Source of the DNA: an uncultured Eubacteriales bacterium | GTDB lineage: Bacteria; Bacillota; Clostridia; Peptostreptococcales; Anaerovoracaceae | Assembly (NCBI GenBank): GCA_900542565.1 | Contig: UQOC01000071.1 | Location: 1 to 9,977, forward strand | Direction of reading: 5' to 3' | DNA length: 9,977 nt | In this document: positions 1 through 7,007 of the stretch, in pieces | Layout of the letters: every line of letters starts with the position of its first letter | Numbering within the stretch: the first letter of the stretch is position 1 | The notes under the pieces: model-generated | The model's database searches: none | What the model saw: only the letters and a program-made list of their open reading frames with translations | What the model was told of the DNA's origin: nothing | Translations under genes and position numbers: made by a program

Positions 1-784
1 GATCAAAAACCACAAGCGGAAGATGAACATTGTTTCCCGGGGCGGCTCCCTGCTCTTTGCCTGGATGGAAATGACCGGGAACGAAAACCCCTTCTATGAA
101 TATTACGACGATGTGTTGGAAATTCTCCGGGAATATGACGTGACCATCAGCCTGGGAGACGCCCTACGCCCCGGCTGCATCGACGACAGCACCGACGCAG
201 GGCAGGTTGCCGAGCTGATTGAGCTTGGCAGCCTCACGGAGCGCGCCTGGGCAAAGGACGTGCAGGTCATGGTGGAGGGCCCCGGCCATGTGCCCCTGGA
301 CCAGATCGCCGCCAACATGAAGGTCCAGCAGACCCTCTGCATGGGAGCCCCCTTCTATGTGCTTGGGCCTCTGGTCACCGACATCGCCCCCGGCTATGAC
401 CACATCACCGCTGCCATCGGCGGGGCCATCGCCGCCATGAGCGGCGCTGCTTTCCTGTGCTATGTCACCCCAGCCGAGCACCTGGCGCTTCCCAACCTGG
501 ACGATGTGAAGCAGGGCATAATGGCTTCAAAGATCGCCGCCCATGCGGCTGACATAGCCAAAGGCGTCCCTCATGCAAGGGATATGGATGACCAGATGGC
601 TGATGCCCGCAGGACTTTCGACTGGGATAAGCAGTGGGAATGTTCCATGGATCCGGAGACCGCAAAGGCTATCCGCGACGACAGAAAGCCCGAACACGAT
701 GACAGCTGTTCCATGTGCGGAAAATTCTGTGCCGTGCGCAGCATGAACAAGGCCCTCAGCGGCGAATACATAGATATATTATGA
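1..784 (+). CDS. thiC: Phosphomethylpyrimidine synthase ThiC, C-terminal part (5' end outside window)
   Basis: ThiC is a radical-SAM enzyme that rearranges aminoimidazole ribotide into hydroxymethylpyrimidine phosphate, the pyrimidine precursor of thiamine. The reading frame is open from base 2, so the gene enters from outside the window; about 260 C-terminal codons are present. Family signatures seen in order: IVSRGGS near the left edge, [25 protein letters not shown] followed by an alanine/glycine-rich stretch, CYVTPAEHL, and the terminal cluster motif CSMCGKFC that ligates the 4Fe-4S centre. The cysteine spacing is CX2CX3C, one residue shorter than the CX2CX4C of E. coli-type ThiC; I believe this is normal for the short anaerobe form. 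The stop TGA overlaps the ATG of thiN, so the two are co-transcribed and probably translationally coupled. Any TPP riboswitch would lie upstream, outside this window. Codon use is strongly C-ending and GC-rich compared with the minus-strand genes. Confidence 0.97.
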   Translation, partial: IKNHKRKMNIVSRGGSLLFAWMEMTGNENPFYEYYDDVLEILREYDVTISLGDALRPGCIDDSTDAGQVAELIELGSLTERAWAKDVQVMVEGPGHVPLDQIAANMKVQQTLCMGAPFYVLGPLVTDIAPGYDHITAAIGGAIAAMSGAAFLCYVTPAEHLALPNLDDVKQGIMASKIAAHAADIAKGVPHARDMDDQMADARRTFDWDKQWECSMDPETAKAIRDDRKPEHDDSCSMCGKFCAVRSMNKALSGEYIDIL

Positions 785-1467
785 GCAGGCGGTGTGTTAT
801 AATAGGCGGCGCCAAGATCAGCCGCTATGATCTCATCTCCGGCTATCTCAGGCCCGGCGACTTTAATATCTACTGCGACTGCGGCCTGAAGCACCGTCAG
901 TCCCTCGGCGCTGTGCCGGATCTGATAGTCGGGGATTTTGACTCCTATCCGGTGCCGGCGGAGCTCATGGCCACCGGCATGTCCAAGACAGCGGCAAAAT
1001 GCTCAGAAGATAAGGCTGATGATCTGCAGATCATCGCCCTGCCCCGTGAAAAAGATGATACAGACACGGTTTTCGCTGCAAAGGAAGCCCTGCGCAGGGG
1101 CTTTGACGATTTCCTGCTCATTGGGATGACAGGTCAGCGGATGGACCACACCCTTGCAAATTTATCTATCCTGCTCATGCTGGATTCGGCAGGGGTCAAG
1201 GCAGTAATGGCAGATGACTTCTCTCTGATGGAGATAGTCTCGGATGCTCCGGCATATATAGACAGCAGTTTTGAATATTTTTCCCTGCTGAACATATCCG
1301 GCACAGCTCGCGATATAACCATTGAAAATGCCAAATTTCCCCTGTCCGGCGGAGAGATCACCTGTGAATATCAATATGGCGTCAGCAACGAGGTGCTGCC
1401 CGGCATGACAGCCAGGGTCACCGTAGGAGACGGCAGACTGCTGCTGGTCAAAGTCTTTCACGGCTGA
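781..1467 (+). CDS. thiN: Thiamine pyrophosphokinase (thiamine diphosphokinase)
   Basis: The predicted 228-residue cytoplasmic enzyme transfers pyrophosphate from ATP to thiamine, giving the active cofactor TPP. Motifs expected for the family are present: an N-terminal IIGGA strand-loop, CDCGL near residue 32 in place of the usual ADGG-type motif, [10 protein letters not shown] at 46-55 with the acidic metal/ATP-binding residues, EKDDTDT at 90-96, and [11 protein letters not shown] at 117-127 matching the family's T-G-x-R-x-D-H signature. Length fits the family. The frame is open upstream to 715, but those codons lie inside thiC, so the ATG at 781, which overlaps the thiC stop as ATGA, is the credible start. 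No Shine-Dalgarno sequence precedes it, which fits translation by coupling to thiC. A strong hairpin follows seven bases after the stop. Pairing thiC with a salvage/activation kinase puts de novo synthesis and final activation under one transcript. Confidence 0.93.
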   Translation: MSRRCVIIGGAKISRYDLISGYLRPGDFNIYCDCGLKHRQSLGAVPDLIVGDFDSYPVPAELMATGMSKTAAKCSEDKADDLQIIALPREKDDTDTVFAAKEALRRGFDDFLLIGMTGQRMDHTLANLSILLMLDSAGVKAVMADDFSLMEIVSDAPAYIDSSFEYFSLLNISGTARDITIENAKFPLSGGEITCEYQYGVSNEVLPGMTARVTVGDGRLLLVKVFHG

Positions 1468-1473
1468 CACCAT

Positions 1474-1523
1474 AAAAAAGTTTCACCTTAGCTCAATACT
1501 CCAGCTCAGAGTGAAACTTTTTT
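1474..1523. terminator. Bidirectional intrinsic terminator between convergent operons
   Basis: A perfect 13-base inverted repeat, AAAAAAGTTTCAC at 1474-1486 and GTGAAACTTTTTT at 1511-1523, is extended inward by AGCT/AGCT pairing with a bulge and a mismatch, leaving a loop of about nine bases. The arms end in A6 and T6, so the transcript carries a U-run at the 3' side on either strand. It lies 7 bases after the thiN stop and about 110 bases after the stop of the minus-strand flavoprotein gene, so it can end both operons. Confidence 0.92.
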
Positions 1524-1575
1524 ATTGCATGGGAACGACCGTCCCGATCCATTTTTCCGGCAGAAATAAAAGCCC

Positions 1576-1598
1576 CTTCTCAGATATTCAGCGAGAAG
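1576..1598 (-). terminator. Weak hairpin downstream of the flavoprotein gene
   Basis: Reading the minus strand, CTTCTC (1598-1593) pairs with GAGAAG (1581-1576) across an 11-base loop, followed by GGGGCTTTTATTT. The stem is only six pairs and the T-run is delayed and interrupted. It could be a first, leaky terminator for the minus-strand operon ahead of the stronger one at 1474-1523, or a chance hairpin. The rest of 1524-1634 shows no credible gene. Confidence 0.3.
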
Positions 1599-1634
1599 AT
1601 CTTCATCCCTGTGTTTGCGTTCTCACATCTGGTA

Positions 1635-2645
1635 TCACATCATGTCCAGGCACTTGCATCCTCTGACGGTCACACCGTTTTCATCGGTATGGGAGCAGGC
1701 CCCGCACAGTCCTTCGCCGCAGCACATGGTACTGTGATTGGGCAGGATCAGCCTTTTTACGGCTGCCGTTCCTTTTTCCCCGGCGGGATCTCCGCTTCCA
1801 TCCGCAGATACAGAACCTGCCGTGATCCTTTCCGGCAGGCAGGCTGTGATCCGTCCTGCAAAATACGGCGACACCAGCAGAAAAATGTTGGGTTCCCTGC
1901 CTGTGCTTTCAAGGCAATAGTCATAGTCATCTTTTATTTTTTCAGATATTGCCTTTATATCTGCTCCAAAATCCATTTCTTCCCGTTCCAGTTCACCTAT
2001 GTACTCCGTCAGAAAACTGTCCGGAAGCTTGTGCCTGTCAAGGTAGAAGCTTGCCATTCCCGCCGTTATCCTGTCTTTTATGTTCAAGAAAGGCATAAGG
2101 GAAATCCCCTTTGCCGCCACTATGGAAAGCGCCTTCGGATCATATGACTGAATGTTCAGCAGGCCGTTGTGATAAGGCCCCTTTACCTTCCACACTGTGC
2201 CAACCGAAGTTCCTTTCATCAATCCCACTGTCTTGGGACCGGTTATATTTATGGCTATGGATATATGCCCTTCTGCTCCAGATGCGGCGGTACCGGTCCG
2301 GCTTTCCATCACGGACAGCGGGATCTGCCATCCATCGCTTTCCACCATCACAAAAGTCCCCGGATCATGGCATCTGACCGCATATGCAAAGGGAACCCTC
2401 AAAGTGACTGTGCTGAAACACGGCGAATGATCCCTGCGGCTGTCCACCGTAAAACACCGGGCTTTTTTAGAAGCAACAGGCCTTTTCCCCTGCTGGACAT
2501 ATTCCGTATAAGGGCAGGTTCCCTGCCATCCTGCCAGGCAGTCGCATCTGCCCGTCCGGATCATCCCGCATGTATAGCACTGTCCTGCTTCCATAAGGAT
2601 GCAGGGGCATTTATCCGTTCCTCTGTCCATACATATATATGCCAT
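1635..2645 (-). CDS. PyrK-like FAD/2Fe-2S electron-transfer protein with cysteine-rich N-terminus
   Basis: The 336-residue protein resembles the dihydroorotate dehydrogenase electron-transfer subunit / sulfide dehydrogenase-like family. Three parts are visible. Residues 1-45 hold eight cysteines (5, 13, 15, 23, 26, 34, 36, 44), enough for one or two extra metal clusters. Residues from about 75 to 290 look like the ferredoxin-reductase fold: a hydrophobic PGTFVMVE segment, a weak IPLSVM in place of the usual RPxSI FAD motif, and AAKGISLMPF where the nucleotide-binding GGIGxAP would lie. Residues 308-332 carry the PyrK-type 2Fe-2S site, cysteines 309, 314, 317 and 330 (C-x4-C-x2-C-x12-C), with two additional cysteines, 308 and 332. 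The start ATG has a strong GGAGG five bases upstream. No pyrD lies beside it, so PyrK itself is unlikely; the redox partner is unknown. It is the last gene of the minus-strand run, 45 bases after the carboxypeptidase gene. Confidence 0.8.
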   Translation of the reverse strand: MAYICMDRGTDKCPCILMEAGQCYTCGMIRTGRCDCLAGWQGTCPYTEYVQQGKRPVASKKARCFTVDSRRDHSPCFSTVTLRVPFAYAVRCHDPGTFVMVESDGWQIPLSVMESRTGTAASGAEGHISIAINITGPKTVGLMKGTSVGTVWKVKGPYHNGLLNIQSYDPKALSIVAAKGISLMPFLNIKDRITAGMASFYLDRHKLPDSFLTEYIGELEREEMDFGADIKAISEKIKDDYDYCLESTGREPNIFLLVSPYFAGRITACLPERITAGSVSADGSGDPAGEKGTAAVKRLILPNHSTMCCGEGLCGACSHTDENGVTVRGCKCLDMM

Positions 2646-2690
2646 AATATCCTCCTTTTTCTGTGAGATTTTATGCTCTGCCCTGTGGAT

Positions 2691-3608
2691 TTATCCGGCA
2701 TCCTCAAAGCCATAGTCGAGCATCCCATATGCATCCTCAAACCAGTTATGATCGTTGAGTACCACTGCTATCAGGACCTTCCCGTCCCTTTCGGCGGAAG
2801 CGGCCAGAGTCCTTCCTGAAGCCTTGGTATAACCTATTTTTATACCATTTCCACCGTCATACTGGAAAAGAGTCTTATTCTTGTTGACATAGGATCTGCC
2901 TGTATCCTGGCTCTGCCAGCTTTCAGCTGAGACTATCCGGCGGAAGTCCTCCCTCTCCATAGCCGCTGCTCCGATGATGGCAAGATCTCTGGCTGTGGTA
3001 TAATGTCCTTCATCATGCAGCCCGCTGGGATTGGTAAAATGAGTCGAACCGCAGCCAAGTGCGGCTGCCTTGTCATTCATCTTTTCCACAAAAGTTTCCA
3101 TATCCCCGCCGCAGCATATGGCCACGGCAGCGGCCGCATCATTTCCTGACTGGAGCATCATGCCGTACAGCAATTCTTCCATGGTCACCTGCTGGCCGGC
3201 TTTAAGATAAACAGACGAACCTTCGAGCCCGGCGGCTTCGTCAGGTACCGTCACACGGCTGTCCTGCCCGGCCCCGATCTCCTCCAGTGTCTCCAGAGCG
3301 ACAAGGGCAGTCATGATCTTTGTGGTGCTGGCAGGGTACAGTTTTTTATCAGCATTTTTCTCAAAAAGCACGGTTTTGTCTTTTGTATCTATCAATATCG
3401 CTCCTTCGGCGCCAAGTGCAAGATCAGCACTATCATGTATATTTTTCCCTTCATGCGGTGACGCGGCTTTAGCAACTAAAGCCGCATCACCGGGAGGTTC
3501 CTCTTCCTCCGGTTGGTCGGTGATCCTGGATCCCAGGATTTCTGCTGTTCCTGCGGCAAGGCCAATGATCAGGCATATGACCGCCGCTGTTTTCATTTTT
3601 CTGTTCAT
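2691..3608 (-). CDS. Membrane-anchored serine D-Ala-D-Ala carboxypeptidase (S11 family)
   Basis: The family removes the terminal D-alanine from peptidoglycan stem peptides outside the membrane. The predicted 305-residue protein begins MNRKMK followed by a hydrophobic segment at about 7-25 (signal or anchor), an acidic/proline linker at 30-60, then the catalytic domain. The active-site serine and lysine are S94 and K97 in PASTTK, and SGND at 154-157 supplies the second motif. The third motif, normally KTG, reads KIG at 257-259 (GIKIGYT), an unusual residue. The protein ends soon after the catalytic domain and lacks the beta-sandwich and amphipathic C-terminal anchor of PBP5, so the N-terminal helix must hold it. 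An upstream in-frame ATG at 3629 has no ribosome binding site, whereas GAGGGAG sits seven bases before the ATG at 3608. It follows scpB by 54 bases. The linker codes for a near-perfect hairpin (3457-3491). Confidence 0.9.
   Translation of the reverse strand: MNRKMKTAAVICLIIGLAAGTAEILGSRITDQPEEEEPPGDAALVAKAASPHEGKNIHDSADLALGAEGAILIDTKDKTVLFEKNADKKLYPASTTKIMTALVALETLEEIGAGQDSRVTVPDEAAGLEGSSVYLKAGQQVTMEELLYGMMLQSGNDAAAAVAICCGGDMETFVEKMNDKAAALGCGSTHFTNPSGLHDEGHYTTARDLAIIGAAAMEREDFRRIVSAESWQSQDTGRSYVNKNKTLFQYDGGNGIKIGYTKASGRTLAASAERDGKVLIAVVLNDHNWFEDAYGMLDYGFEDAG
3457..3491. repeat. Near-perfect 35-base inverted repeat inside the carboxypeptidase linker
   Basis: GGTGA at 3457-3461 pairs with TCACC at 3487-3491, one C/A mismatch follows, then GCGGCTTTAG at 3463-3472 pairs with CTAAAGCCGC at 3476-3485 around a CAA loop. 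That is 15 pairs in a 16-position stem. It lies in the reading frame for the linker between the membrane segment and the catalytic domain (about residues 40-51, GDAALVAKAASP). There is no T-run on either side, so it is not an intrinsic terminator. Confidence 0.9.
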
Positions 3609-3662
3609 AAAAAAACTCCCTCTCAACATTTTACTGTAGAAAGGAAGTTATATTCCACAATC

Positions 3663-4262
3663 TTAAATTTCTATCATTATCTGCCCGTCGTCGATCCTGT
3701 CGTCTGCAGCTTCGGCATCGTCTCCGTAATCGCCTGACACTATGCTTTCGATATCGTCGATCTGGGGCAGGTCTTTGATGGAAGAAAAGCCGAAGTTCTG
3801 TAAAAATATATCTGTCGTGCCGTAGAGGATGGGCCTCCCTACCGAATCCGACCGGCCTTTCTCGCATATCAGTTCTTTTTTCAGCAGTCCGTCCACCACC
3901 CGGTCACATCGTATCCCCCTTATGGCTTCTATCTCGCCTTTTGTCACAGGCTGTTTGTATGCGATGATGGCCAGCACTTCAAGGGCCGACTGGGAAAGGC
4001 GTTTGGTCTTGACCGGAGTGCAGAGTTTCTTCACATAATCTGCGTTTTCTTCTCTGGTGACAAACTGGAAGGACTGGTTGATACGGCGTATGACTATGCC
4101 GCGGCCTTCCTGTTCATATTCCTGCTGAAGCTCTGTGAAATACTCTATGGCTTCCTGCCTGGTTATATTGAACACATCTGCCGCGGCCTTGGCTTCAAGC
4201 GGCTCTCCCCATGTGAAAAGCATTGACTCAAAGGCAGACTTTATGGTCTTTTTACTGCTCAT
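3663..4262 (-). CDS. scpB: Segregation and condensation protein B
   Basis: ScpB is the winged-helix dimer that joins ScpA and Smc to form the bacterial condensin complex, needed for chromosome compaction and separation on the nucleoid. The 199-residue product has the expected layout: an N-terminal winged helix starting KSAFESMLFTWGEPL, then a second one with ALEVLAIIAYKQPVTKGEIE, RGIRCDRVVDGLL and GRPILYGTTDIFLQNFG, ending in an acidic, variable tail rich in D and E. Length is typical. The ATG at 4262 overlaps the 3' end of scpA by 11 bases, and GAGGGAG inside scpA precedes it by about nine bases, so the two subunits are made together. Confidence 0.96.
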   Translation of the reverse strand: MSSKKTIKSAFESMLFTWGEPLEAKAAADVFNITRQEAIEYFTELQQEYEQEGRGIVIRRINQSFQFVTREENADYVKKLCTPVKTKRLSQSALEVLAIIAYKQPVTKGEIEAIRGIRCDRVVDGLLKKELICEKGRSDSVGRPILYGTTDIFLQNFGFSSIKDLPQIDDIESIVSGDYGDDAEAADDRIDDGQIMIEI

Positions 4263-5019
4263 ATTTGAATTCTCCCTCGTTTATCTTCTCTCCCGCTTCT
4301 ACTTCTATGTCGCCGTAAAGCACTTTCTGGCTCAGGTTTACGACCCTTTCCTTGGCCATTTCCAGCAGGGATACAAAGGTTATTATGGTATCATACTTGT
4401 CTTTTTTATCAGGGACCAGTTCCCTGAAGTCAAAGACATGGCCTATCCTTTCCCGCAATCTGCCCGCAATATATGTTATGCGGTTTTCCATGGAAACCTT
4501 TTCCCTGTTTATCCTCGTATACTGACGGCGTACCGCCTCAAGTTTCTGCTTTTTCTCTATGAAAGCCGAAAAGGCTCCCGCAAACTGCCTAATGTCAAGC
4601 GCCAGATATTCGTCCGGATTTTCTGTAAAGCACGATATGTCCTCCTGAGGCTTGGAAAATATCCTTCCTGCCCGTTCTTCCTGTTCCTGGAGGATTTCAG
4701 CAGCTTTCTTAAACCGCTTGTATTCCAGCAGCCTGGTGACCAGCTCTGTCCTGGGGTCGTCTTCTACCGTCATCTCCCCGGCTGCATTGATGCGAGGCAG
4801 GATCATCTTGGACTTTATCTCGATAAGGGAAGAAGCCAGCACCATAAATTCAGTGGCGACATTTACATCCATTTCCCTCATGGTCCTGATATATTCCAGG
4901 TACTGTTCTGTAATGCTGCTTATCTCTATATCATATATGCTCATCTGGGCGTTTTCTATCAGATATACCAGCAGGTCAAAAGGCCCTTCAAAGGTTTGTA
5001 TCTTTACTTTGTAACTCAT
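4252..5019 (-). CDS. scpA: Segregation and condensation protein A (kleisin subunit)
   Basis: ScpA is the kleisin that bridges the two Smc heads and binds ScpB. The 255-residue protein starts with the family signature FEGPFDLLVYLIENAQMSIYD, continues with ITEQYLEYI and with LASSLIEIKSKMILP near residue 60-75, passes through a charged middle, and ends in a C-terminal domain of the size expected for the Smc-head-binding winged helix. The ATG overlaps the TGA of the upstream transporter gene as ATGA, and the 3' end overlaps scpB by 11 bases. The coupling to scpB fits a stoichiometric complex; the coupling to a transporter gene looks like operon packing rather than shared function. Confidence 0.96.
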   Translation of the reverse strand: MSYKVKIQTFEGPFDLLVYLIENAQMSIYDIEISSITEQYLEYIRTMREMDVNVATEFMVLASSLIEIKSKMILPRINAAGEMTVEDDPRTELVTRLLEYKRFKKAAEILQEQEERAGRIFSKPQEDISCFTENPDEYLALDIRQFAGAFSAFIEKKQKLEAVRRQYTRINREKVSMENRITYIAGRLRERIGHVFDFRELVPDKKDKYDTIITFVSLLEMAKERVVNLSQKVLYGDIEVEAGEKINEGEFKYEQ

Positions 5020-5927
5020 TGCTGGTTTTTACTCTCCTGTCGGTTGTAATAGAGCAGGGCCCCGACGACTATGATGCACCCGGCCGCTTCATAGATTTCC
5101 GGTATCTGCCCCAGAAAGATCACTGCCATTATGGTCGCGAATACCGCATCTGCCGTTTCCCATGTGGACACATAAAGGGAGCTTACATGGCCTATGCACA
5201 TGTTGAAAACAGCATGGGAACCTATCTGGCATACAAAGGCCATGACGATAAGATAGACATAATCCATTGGCCGGTAACCCAAAAGTTCTGTACCGCTTGC
5301 GATATTGCCGATGATAAAGCATATCCAGCATGAAGCGAACACCAGCAGCACATACAGTCCTCCGTCCACTCTTTTCCTGACCTCATCGCCCATGGCAAAA
5401 TACAGTCCCATAAATACAGCAGCAAAAAATGCGAAGATGTTTCCTGTAATGTTTCCTCCTGCAAAAGTGCTGTAATCGGCTCCCATGATAAGGACTCCTC
5501 CAAGCAGAGCCACTATTATGGCAAGCACAGATCTGAGGCTGACCTTCCTGCGGTAGACAAATACCGTTACTAAGAGGACCACCAGAGGATGCAGGGCGGC
5601 AAGGACCGAAGCGCTGGCCACATTGGTCAGCTTGACCGCATTGAACCACGAAAAATAATGGCCGAAAAGAAATGCTCCTGAAATAAAACAGAGTATGTAG
5701 TCTTTTTTGCTTATCCCTTTGAGTTTGTGCCTTTTCTCCCGGTCAGCCACTGCAGGGATGATGAAGAACGGCAGCGCTATGGCAAGTCTCCAGAACCCTA
5801 TGGCAAGGGCCGGAGCTGTTATCAGATTGCCCAGTATGCCTGAGGTGGAACCGAAGATAACGGCTACCACCGTGGCTATCTTGGCATGTTTTGCTATGAA
5901 ATTGTCTTTTTGTCCAATCCTCTCCAT
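5016..5927 (-). CDS. DMT-superfamily (EamA) membrane transporter
   Basis: The 303-residue protein is almost entirely hydrophobic with about ten predicted membrane helices arranged as two EamA-type repeats, roughly residues 15-150 and 165-295. Typical features are GFWRLAIALPF in the first repeat, the A-S-A-x-L-A-A-L-H-P-L-V helix near residue 110, and WETADAVFATIMAVIFLGQ in the second repeat. Members move amino acids, metabolites or drugs, usually outward, and the substrate cannot be read from sequence. The start ATG is preceded by AAGGTG with about nine bases of spacing. It begins 12 bases after the mtnA stop and its stop overlaps the scpA start. The position directly after mtnA might hint at a sulfur or pentose metabolite, but this is a guess. 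Confidence 0.9.
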   Translation of the reverse strand: MERIGQKDNFIAKHAKIATVVAVIFGSTSGILGNLITAPALAIGFWRLAIALPFFIIPAVADREKRHKLKGISKKDYILCFISGAFLFGHYFSWFNAVKLTNVASASVLAALHPLVVLLVTVFVYRRKVSLRSVLAIIVALLGGVLIMGADYSTFAGGNITGNIFAFFAAVFMGLYFAMGDEVRKRVDGGLYVLLVFASCWICFIIGNIASGTELLGYRPMDYVYLIVMAFVCQIGSHAVFNMCIGHVSSLYVSTWETADAVFATIMAVIFLGQIPEIYEAAGCIIVVGALLYYNRQESKNQQ

Positions 5928-5939
5928 CTGGAAAACACC

Positions 5940-7007
5940 TTATTTTTTCATCAACTTTCTCAAATTTTCGCTAAAAGGCGGTCTTATCACACCTTTTTCG
6001 GTTATTACCGCCGTTATATACCTGTGATCTGTCACATCGAAAGCCGGATTATATGTTTTTATGCCTTCCGGCGCCATCGGCTTCTTGTACCACATCTTAT
6101 ATATCTCATCCCCCTGGCGGAGCTCGATATTTATGTGGTCGCCGTCCGGCGTATCCATGTCTATGGTGGAAGTTGGCACGAACATATAGAAAGGTATGCC
6201 GTACTCTTTGGCAAGTATCGCAACTCCCGAAGTGCCTATCTTGTTGGCTCCGTCCCCGTTGGCGGCCATCCTGTCGCAGCCCACCACCACAGCGTCTATC
6301 CAGCCTTTTTTCATAACAGACGACGCCATGTTGTCACATATCAGTGTAACATCCACTCCTGCCTTGTTCAGTTCCCATGAAGTCAGGCGGGCTCCCTGGA
6401 GCAGAGGTCTGGTTTCGTCGGCAAATACCTTGAAGCCATATCCCCTTTCCTGTCCTAAATATATGGGCGCAAGACATGTTCCGTATTTGGCGGTGGCTAT
6501 GGTCCCGGCATTACAGTGGGTCAGTATCCCCATTCCCGGTTTGAGGAGGGAAAGCCCGTATTCACCCATGGCTTTGCAGGCCGCCACATCTTCGTCATGG
6601 ATCCTTACGGCCTCAGTTCTGAGCAGTTCCTGTGCGGCTTCCACAGTCAGGTCTTGACGGTCTTTTATGACCGAAAACATCCTCTTCAGCGCCCACGCCA
6701 GATTGACAGCTGTCGGCCTGGCGCTTTCCAGGTATTCCGCACTCTTTTTCACATGTTCCCTAAAGCCGGCCATGTCCTTTCCTGCAAACCTGAGAGAGTC
6801 TGCATACAGTCCGTAAGCTGCGGCCACCCCTATGGCAGGAGCGCCTCTCACCTTCAGGTGGTAGATCGCGTCCCACATATCTTCTTTGGTCTGTATCTCT
6901 ATGTATATTTCCTCTCCGGGCAGTTTCGTCTGATCCAGGAGAGCAAGTTTTTTCCCGTCAAATCTGACCGGCGCCATATCAAACAGCGCCGCTTTCTGTG
7001 TATCCAT
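5940..7007 (-). CDS. mtnA: S-methyl-5-thioribose-1-phosphate isomerase
   Basis: MtnA converts 5-methylthioribose 1-phosphate to the corresponding ribulose phosphate in methionine salvage; some homologues also act on 5-deoxyribose 1-phosphate. The 355-residue product carries the full set of family motifs: RGAPAIGVAAAYG at 54-66, ARPTAVNLAWA near 96-106, THCNAG with the probable catalytic C165, DETRPLLQGARLTSWEL at 197-213, DNMA at 225-228, and GCDRMAANGDGANKIGT with the probable acid/base D245. The frame is open upstream through a TTG at 7022, but AAAGGA six bases before the ATG at 7007 decides the start. That start lies inside the J-like gene, a 29-base overlap. No other methionine-salvage gene is in view. 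Distant relatives are eIF2B subunits and ribose-1,5-bisphosphate isomerase, but the conserved catalytic residues favour MtnA. Confidence 0.95.
   Translation of the reverse strand: MDTQKAALFDMAPVRFDGKKLALLDQTKLPGEEIYIEIQTKEDMWDAIYHLKVRGAPAIGVAAAYGLYADSLRFAGKDMAGFREHVKKSAEYLESARPTAVNLAWALKRMFSVIKDRQDLTVEAAQELLRTEAVRIHDEDVAACKAMGEYGLSLLKPGMGILTHCNAGTIATAKYGTCLAPIYLGQERGYGFKVFADETRPLLQGARLTSWELNKAGVDVTLICDNMASSVMKKGWIDAVVVGCDRMAANGDGANKIGTSGVAILAKEYGIPFYMFVPTSTIDMDTPDGDHINIELRQGDEIYKMWYKKPMAPEGIKTYNPAFDVTDHRYITAVITEKGVIRPPFSENLRKLMKK

Noticed and set aside
1611..2147. 178-codon open frame on the + strand opposite the flavoprotein gene
   Set aside because: It lies antisense to a gene with a clear 2Fe-2S motif and a strong ribosome binding site, and its translation shows no recognisable features.
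1635..2645. Assignment of the flavoprotein as PyrK of pyrimidine synthesis
   Set aside because: There is no pyrD or other pyr gene nearby, the FAD and nucleotide motifs deviate, and the N-terminal cysteine-rich segment is foreign to PyrK.
3606..3629. Upstream ATG at 3629 as the carboxypeptidase start
   Set aside because: It has no ribosome binding site, while GAGGGAG lies seven bases before the ATG at 3608, directly ahead of the basic-hydrophobic signal region.
4135..5049. 304-codon open frame on the + strand opposite scpA
   Set aside because: The minus strand encodes a clear ScpA with overlaps to both neighbours. The + frame has no family motifs.
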